Shown here: in pieces, positions 57,500 to 64,000 of the stretch
Layout of the letters: each line of letters starts with the position of its first letter
How positions within the stretch are numbered: the first letter of the stretch is position 1
Translations under genes and position numbers: made by a program
DNA from: Phyto melanocephala
Lineage: Eukaryota > Arthropoda > Insecta > Diptera > Rhinophoridae
DNA: 64,000 bases
NCBI GenBank assembly: GCA_941918925.1
Contig: OW799233.1
Location: forward strand, 48,631,341-48,695,340
Direction: 5' to 3'
Notes under the pieces: generated by a model
Seen by the model: only the letters and a program-made list of their open reading frames with translations
Told to the model about the DNA's origin: nothing
The model's database searches: none

Positions 57500-60400
57500 T
57501 TAAAGGTTGATTGAAAAATACACCATGTGGGGAATTTAAAACAAAATTATTAAATTATTTTGAAACAATGTATTGCTTATCTCATCAATGCAATATTACA
57601 TTTCCTTTTTTTAGAGCACTAGTTGTTTGTGGGTTGTTTACGTTAAGTCGGTCCTTCAAATGCTTAAGTCAAACAGCGTTAAATTACATGAACGAGACTG
57701 ACAATTTAGATCGCCAAATCAAAAAAGTTCTTATGCAACAAATGAATTTTCTTGATATGACTCGTCGCACAATCTTTTATAAAGCAAAGATCGCTAATTT
57801 CCGCCATTGCCAATTTTGACCTCAGTAAGATTCTTTATCTTGGTTTAATGGCGCAGATCACTCACGAACACATTCTTTAAATGTAATGATTTTTCGAATA
57901 CTCTTTATCAAATTTTCAAAGCTCTCACCACATAAACATTATTTTATTAATAAGAAACTTGTGTTTTCAGTTAAATTTTGCAGAAACGCTTATTTTTTGC
58001 TATTAAGTGTAGCGTTCAAGAATTAAAATTTCAAAATTTTTTACTAAATAAATATCAAATAACAATCAGTTCCTTTCCTATTCCTATTTCATTATTTTAC
58101 AACCAAATTACGTCATAACCAGAAATTTTTAAAGAAGTCGTATGAATTAATTTCTACGATGGCGAGAGATTTTTATTATTTTTTCAATATTCTTTGATTT
58201 ATTTACTAACTTTAGATGATCTGATCGATTTTATTTAGATTAAGTTCAGAACCAGGCCTTGCTATCGCTGTTGACTAAGAGGACGGAAGACTTCTCACCT
58301 TTACGGCAGGTGGATACTGGACAATGACAACAGCTTATGTGAGCAACGTTTTCTCTCAATAATTCAAGTAGTGACAGGCTTTACTAAGTTTTATTTCGTA
58401 CTTACTTTCATTGAAATTTGTCTAACCAAATTATAAATGTAGCAGAAAAAGGAACAACGAATCTTTTAAAAAGTCACAAACATCTGCCAAATCCTTCCGC
58501 TTTAGAGGCGTATTTTAGAAATCTCTTAAAGAGTACCTTTGCTCATCTTGGATAAAAATAATATGAAGAAGACTGATAATTTTTCTATTTTTTTTTTTTT
58601 TTTTGTATGCATAAGGTCACAGGGTATTACTACCCCATTTTTCGACTGCAATAGGAACTCGTAAATAAAAATTTTTGTGAATTACTACACCTATATTAAT
58701 AAGCGCTCTATCTGCTATTCCTTGGATTACTGATGCCAAAATATGTGATGGCAGTAGGCCTACTGTTCCTAATACGACTGGTTTATTTTTCGTTTGTTGA
58801 TTTTAAAAATTAAATTTTTCCTGGCATACAATTTTTCATACAATAAATTCCTAATTTATCTCTGAGTCGATATATTCAAAAAAATTTTGAAAATATGCCA
58901 AAATACCAAACATGCATGTTCTTAAATTCATGAACAGCCAAGCGGCTATTTTATTCCTTACTATCTTTTAGGGAAGATAGTAAGACAAATCCATTGAATT
59001 GACATAAAGTTTTTTAATAATCTAGGAACTAGAAAATTTTAAAGAGATTAGAAAAATATGACCTAATAATGATTTATAAACTAGGATTCAATTTGCGTTC
59101 AATATTTTCTGAGTCTATCAAAGGTATCTTATAGTTCTTAACATTGGACACTGGTCTCTAACATCCCAGCATATTTGTCCCTCACAATGACTTCTACAGA
59201 GGGTGTGAAGATGGCGAGAAATTAGGGACCACTATATATTTTCTTCGCACAGTTCCGAATTCCGGCATCTGTTAGCAAATGCTTATTTAAAAAAAACCTG
59301 TTTCTCCATAGATGATTTTGATAAGATCCGCGCCTTTATTAATAAATATATTGTGAATGGCAAAGGTCAACACAACAAGACTTATGAAAAATGCAAACTA
59401 TGTTGCACGTGGCTACCTAATTATTCTTACTTAAAGTACGCTAAACAGTGATATATATGAACTAACACATCGGTATATTTTCTTCAGGGTAGTGCTGGCA
59501 GATACGCGTACTTTTGTAAAGTATTCCCACGACCACTTTACTTTACTATTGCAAAATTTCACTGATGCAGCACGGGTTGATATGACTATCTGGGTGGTTA
59601 CATCATAATAACTTGTCAATTATGATTATCGAATCGAAAGAGGACATGACCTGTGCATATCCTGTCCACATCCAGATTATCAAATATACGAAGTAATAAT
59701 TAGTCTACATGTTGTGGATGAATGTGTTTTCTGGTAGTACACCTGGGTTCACTCAACACCAAATGCGACAATCTTTACGATCAACAAATCAAAAATTCGT
59801 ACAAACTTACAACTGTTTAACAATTTATTTAATAAACTTTTTTAGTAATTTTCATCTTTGACGCTCCTCGACTTTTATAAATACTTTTAAGAATTCGACT
59901 AAGTTCGCTTTTAAATACTTTTATTTTATACATAGTTTGATATTTCTGAAGTAGGTGAATCCAGGTGAATTCGCCACGGCGTATACCTTTTTACGTGTAC
60001 CCTGGAACTATTTTGATATTGATATTTGAACGGCTTGTTTTTGTAGGACAAGTGCTTTTAGAAACAGCAGCCGATACAATCAATTTTATTTATTTTAATA
60101 ATCTTGTTTCAGTAAGATTAAAATTCCGACTAGATTTAAATTTGAACATTTGAAACCGTGAACTTCACGTTTCAATTTTTTAAAACATTGTTAAGGAAAG
60201 TAAAGTTGTTCTTCTATATTTTTACTTTCTGCTTATCTGCAGAAATGCCGATTAAAATATATAACTAATTTGTAGATACCCGTTATTTGCAGCATTACGA
60301 AAAAGGCGTATATTCATTTTAGATGTCTCAATCGCTCAGAATGATTTCCAGAAAGTTATACGATGTCACTTCTGCCATCTTTCATACGTTCATGTAGACA

Positions 60401-61435
60401 TTGTTATCACACAACAAACCAAAATATTTTAGCACATGCATCCAACAATTCATACAGAATTATTCTCTCTCTCTCTCTCTCTACTCGAGTCTATCCTTAA
60501 TATTACACTTATTAAATTAAATGTTTTTTTTTCATTATGCTTTACCTTTTTACATAACTTTTAATAATAATTCATACTTTACTTAATTGAAAAGAAAAAA
60601 AAAGAAAGAAAAAATATAAATAAATAATTCACTCGCACTAAATTATAAAGGGGGAGCAAATAACATGGTTGCTTGTTATTGCTTTTGGCCTTTTTTTATT
60701 TATTTTTGTATACATCCTCTGTCATGATTTGCACAAAATTTGCAAACAAAAAAAGAAATCCCCAGAAACTAAATATTTAATTCCAGTCTTAGGAGTGAGA
60801 ATGTGAGTACGAATGCAATGCAATTTGATTGCACACTTTTTTTTAAACATGCGCTGCTAGAAATATTTTTACAACTACAATTTCATTTGTGGTTCCTGTT
60901 TTTGTCTACATCGTCATCGTCGTCTTTATCGTTAAAGTTTAAATGCATGCGCATCAATTTTGCCATAAACCTGATGCCTCGCCTTATTTTACAATTTGTT
61001 TTTTATTTGTTGTCAATCGTTTTTTTGTTATTTTTTCAAGCGATTTTTATCGAAAATAAAATAAATTAAAGAAACAAATTTTCGCAAAAAAGGTAAAGCA
61101 AACTTTGGTTAATTTTAAAGTTTCTGTAACTCCTTGAAGACGTTTGTATTATAAATAAATACAATTACATTTCACATGCACAGTACTTACACACACACAC
61201 GCACAGAACTATAAACATTCATACATGCATGCATGTGCTCTTGTATTCGTTTTATTCATAAAATGGTTGTAAAATGTCAACGTCTTTCATTTACATTGTG
61301 ATCGCATAAAATTAAATAAAAATCTAATATGGAAAAATCATAAAAAGGATCTAAACTTTAAATAGTTAAATCGATCTGTGCATACAGTTGTGCACAATAC
61401 AGTAACACATTTAACGTTTGAGATATTTTTAATAA
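57500..61435. other. No supported gene
   Basis: A plus-strand ORF at 57511-57819 contains NLDRQIKKVLMQQMNFLDMT and has normal composition, but I do not recognise it. A (CT)n run lies near 60464-60481 and an (AC)n run near 61191. No other feature was identified. Confidence 0.35.
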
Positions 61436-61440
61436 AAAAG

Positions 61441-62320
61441 TTTTTATACCCGCCACCCAAAAAATGGTGGGGTTGAATATTCATTTTGTCATTCCGTTTG
61501 TAACACATCGAAATATCCATTTTAGACCCCATAAGGTATATATATTATGAATCGGGGTTTCATTTTATGACGATCTAGCTATGTTCGTCCGTCTGTCCGT
61601 CTGTTGAAAGCACGATAATGGTCAGACCGAAAAAGCTAAGGGGCTCAAATTTTGTCAAAATATTTCTTAAACACAAGGCTTGTTTGGTTTTGAAAATGGG
61701 CTAAATCGGAATATATATATATTATAGCTCGTAATGCAAGAATAAAATGCCATTGTGTCCAAAAGCCATGAAGTTTCGAATTTATATTTCCTAAGTCCCA
61801 AAATATGTATATGAATTAGGAAAGAGTTATAGATCAAAATGTACGAAGATTTATACCGCGCAGTGTATTTTTCGCTATATTTAAAATATAAAGCGTAATA
61901 AAACTGACAAAATTAGATGCTTCACTCGGAAATTTAGCAAACATTGTTCTAATGGAAAATAAATGTGACACGCCCACCTCCCATATAACGCTTTATCTCC
62001 AATTCATATATTTTCTCTATGAATAAAAGTTTTGGAATATGAAAGGACTATATTGAAATATCTAAGTTGTATTTATTAGCGGAAACTTTATTGACACGCC
62101 TACTTTAACGCCCACTTTCATTGAAAGACTAAATTTACAAAAACATTTTACTAACATATCGAAGTTATACAAAGAAAGTGATACATATTTCAGTAAAGAG
62201 AGGTTATTCCATAGCGATTACTGTTAAGAACAAAATAATATATTCTGTGCTATAAAAGTACAGAAAATTAGTGGTGGGTATAAAAAATTCGGCAACGCCG
62301 AATATAGTTCTCTTACTTGT
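61441..62320 (-). repeat. Family B repeat, complete copy
   Basis: It begins TTTTTATACCCGCCACCC and AATATTCATTTTGTCATTCC, has GACCCCATAAGGTATATATA and a TCCGTCTGTCCGTCTG run. Internal ACACGCCCACCTCCC and ACGCCCACTTTCATTG subrepeats follow. It ends TTCGGCAACGCCGAATATAG and CTCTTACTTGT, the same terminus as family A. It is non-coding. Confidence 0.72.
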
Positions 62321-62324
62321 GTTA

Positions 62325-63115
62325 TTAAAAATTGTCAAAATTGGATACTTGTCACTAATTTTTTTTAAACGATAATACCTTGAAAATCAAATTTTTAGAG
62401 AAATGATTCCACATTTTTTAATTACTTAAGTTAATAATATAATCGCAATAATAACCTAAATTGTTGCTTGTAAAGAATTAATGAAACAATTTTAGCGGTC
62501 CAGATCAACTATTGATAATAAAAGCACTAGTTGTCGAAAAAGAACCCATTCAAATGCCAGTATCAAAGAGGTACCTAAACGTGTTTATCAAAGTCCAGAA
62601 ATAATAATACAGCGTGATTATGATCAATTTCAAGACTATCTCTACAGCGTCTTATCAGTATATGTCTACTCAATTGTGCCTGGAAAGTTTCATTGATAAA
62701 AGAAATAAAGTCTAATGACTATGCAAAGTGAAGGAAGTTCATTCGAAAAATATTTGTTTTTTTTCTGGGAACAAATTACAGCATTTGAACGTGACTGATA
62801 TTTTATAGTTCTTATTAGAAACTCTATAACCAAATCACTAAAAATTCGAGTGTTCTGCCTTTGTTTATGATTAATAATTCCGCATTTTAGTTGCGGATTT
62901 CGGACTCGGTAATATTTTCATAATTTTTCGCAACTAAGCCTGATCAAGATGTGACTTAGAGTCGTATTCGATATTTCGATTTGATAAGAAATTTTTTTAT
63001 CTAAACTGGGTTACATATTAGGATGTGAGTAGCACGTAGCAAAGAAATACGCTTTTTAATATCCATCCAATAGTTATTAATAATTAGCAGGCCGCGGCTA
63101 GCTCATAACCTGTAC
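62325..63115. other. No recognisable feature
   Basis: AT-rich, nothing supported. Confidence 0.4.
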
Positions 63116-63118
63116 ATC

Positions 63119-63501
63119 TCATTTAAAACCCCCTTCGTAGTAATTAAGGATGTATTTCGGCAACAATGCCTCGAATAATTGATTCCAAGTACTCGACAGT
63201 TTCTGATTTAGACCTGGGTCTTTACCTGTCCTCAGAGAAAATAATTTAATGACGTCACAATACATAAACAAGGTGGGCTGGCAATAGGTCCTCCAATTTC
63301 TTGAATTTATTGGCTTTGCTGTAACTTGAAACCACATATCTGCAATATTAATGCCTTCCAATTAAGACACAAAGAATTTAGTGGTAATGTCTCTAGAGAA
63401 ATTACCATTGACTGTAACATTCTAACCAAAATTATTTTGAAGACAAACTGACTAATGATTTTGACAGAACCAAAGGACATACCAAACAGTAAGCCTGTCA
63501 A
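63119..63501 (-). pseudogene. Decayed mariner transposase fragment
   Basis: A minus-strand frame ending LISLETLPLNSLCLNWKALI-type sequence overlaps one reading EGINIADMWFQ, the segment before the second catalytic Asp. Upstream GLLFGMSFGSVKIISQFVF matches the region normally of form CGxxFGxVKSLxxFFF. The frames shift between these pieces and then lose similarity. Confidence 0.45.
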
Positions 63502-63749
63502 TCTGTTTCGGTAATGGCTTAAGGATTGTTATTAAGCCGATGGTAACAAAACTTTTCACTAACATAGCTAATAGCACGAAATTGGATTTTTATCCAATAA
63601 GTTTGTCGAACTGAATCATACTTTTCAAAATAAATTTAAAAAATTTACCAACGTTGCTGTAGCATAAGTATATTCATAATTAATTGCCAAACAAAATTAT
63701 TCACAACTTAACTGGGAACTGTCATATTAGCTATCGCAGAAAACAGTGC

Positions 63750-63920
63750 TGTCACTTAACTGCTCCGCCTTCCAAAGAAAACACACGTCAAACAGTTTGT
63801 ACACAAACTGTGAGCACAATTTTCGGTGATTATAACTGTCACCTTAGATCGTGTGATTTAACACTCCTGGATTTTTTGATATGGAGACATAACTTATGCT
63901 GGCAACCCCAACATATTGCA
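63750..63920 (+). pseudogene. Mariner transposase scrap, third catalytic block
   Basis: The plus-strand frame contains DYNCHLRSCDLTLLDFLIW, matching the NWPPRSCDLTPLDFFLWG block that carries the third catalytic residue. The preceding TRQTVCTQTVSTIFG aligns with the region before it. It is in opposite orientation to the fragment at 63119, so the two are separate remains or a rearranged copy. Confidence 0.5.
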
Positions 63921-64000
63921 AAAAGAAATTCAATTATTTCTATAATTCAAACTTTTATTAAAGTTTATTTTTATTTTTCATAAGATTATCATTATTATCT

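Overview
The window is nuclear DNA of an insect, most likely a higher fly (calyptrate Diptera). It is very AT-rich, with long A/T-only tracts. It carries many repeats with (GTCT/GTCC)n stretches like the dipteran mini-me/DINE-1 (Helentron-related) elements, many mariner relics and decayed non-LTR retrotransposon tails. The little host coding sequence is rich in Gln, Ser, Ala and His runs, as in fly developmental regulators. The species is not determined.

One host gene can be supported, on the minus strand. Three coding exons are visible: a distal first coding exon (54339-54758), a proximal alternative first coding exon (16686-17186) and a shared second exon (12644-13099). Both first exons start at an ATG just after an in-frame stop and end in codon phase 0 at a good donor site. 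Either can therefore be joined to the shared exon, giving two N-termini, presumably from two promoters about 37.5 kb apart. The shared exon ends at a consensus donor, and no later exon is seen down to base 1, so the next intron exceeds 12.6 kb. The protein looks like a transcription factor. A rotund/squeeze-type zinc-finger factor is my best guess, from memory of a conserved block, but no DNA-binding domain lies in the window.

Region by region: 1-12.6 kb is intron with a BED-finger (hAT) relic, mariner relics, an RNase H retrotransposon tail and a cluster of family A and B repeats. 12.6-17.2 kb holds the shared and proximal first exons with repeats between them. 17.2-54.3 kb is the large intron of the distal isoform. 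It holds retrotransposon tails, mariner copies, several short foldback elements, a nested repeat stack at 25.4-27.3 kb, an inverted pair of family A repeats at 35.3-37.05 kb, a 365-bp pentanucleotide array at 38.9 kb, a reverse-transcriptase ORF at 46.7-48.1 kb and a full-length dead mariner at 48.9-50.1 kb. 54.3-64 kb is the distal first exon and its 5' flank, with a second copy of a hairpin element, a decayed reverse transcriptase, a family B repeat and mariner scraps.

The most unusual material is the family A repeats. Helitron-like hairpin ends surround a tRNA-like segment fused to a long A/T-only tract. That module is inverted in one copy and replaced by a different tRNA-like sequence in another. 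Several foldback elements also have clear termini and target-site duplications that I cannot assign to a named family.
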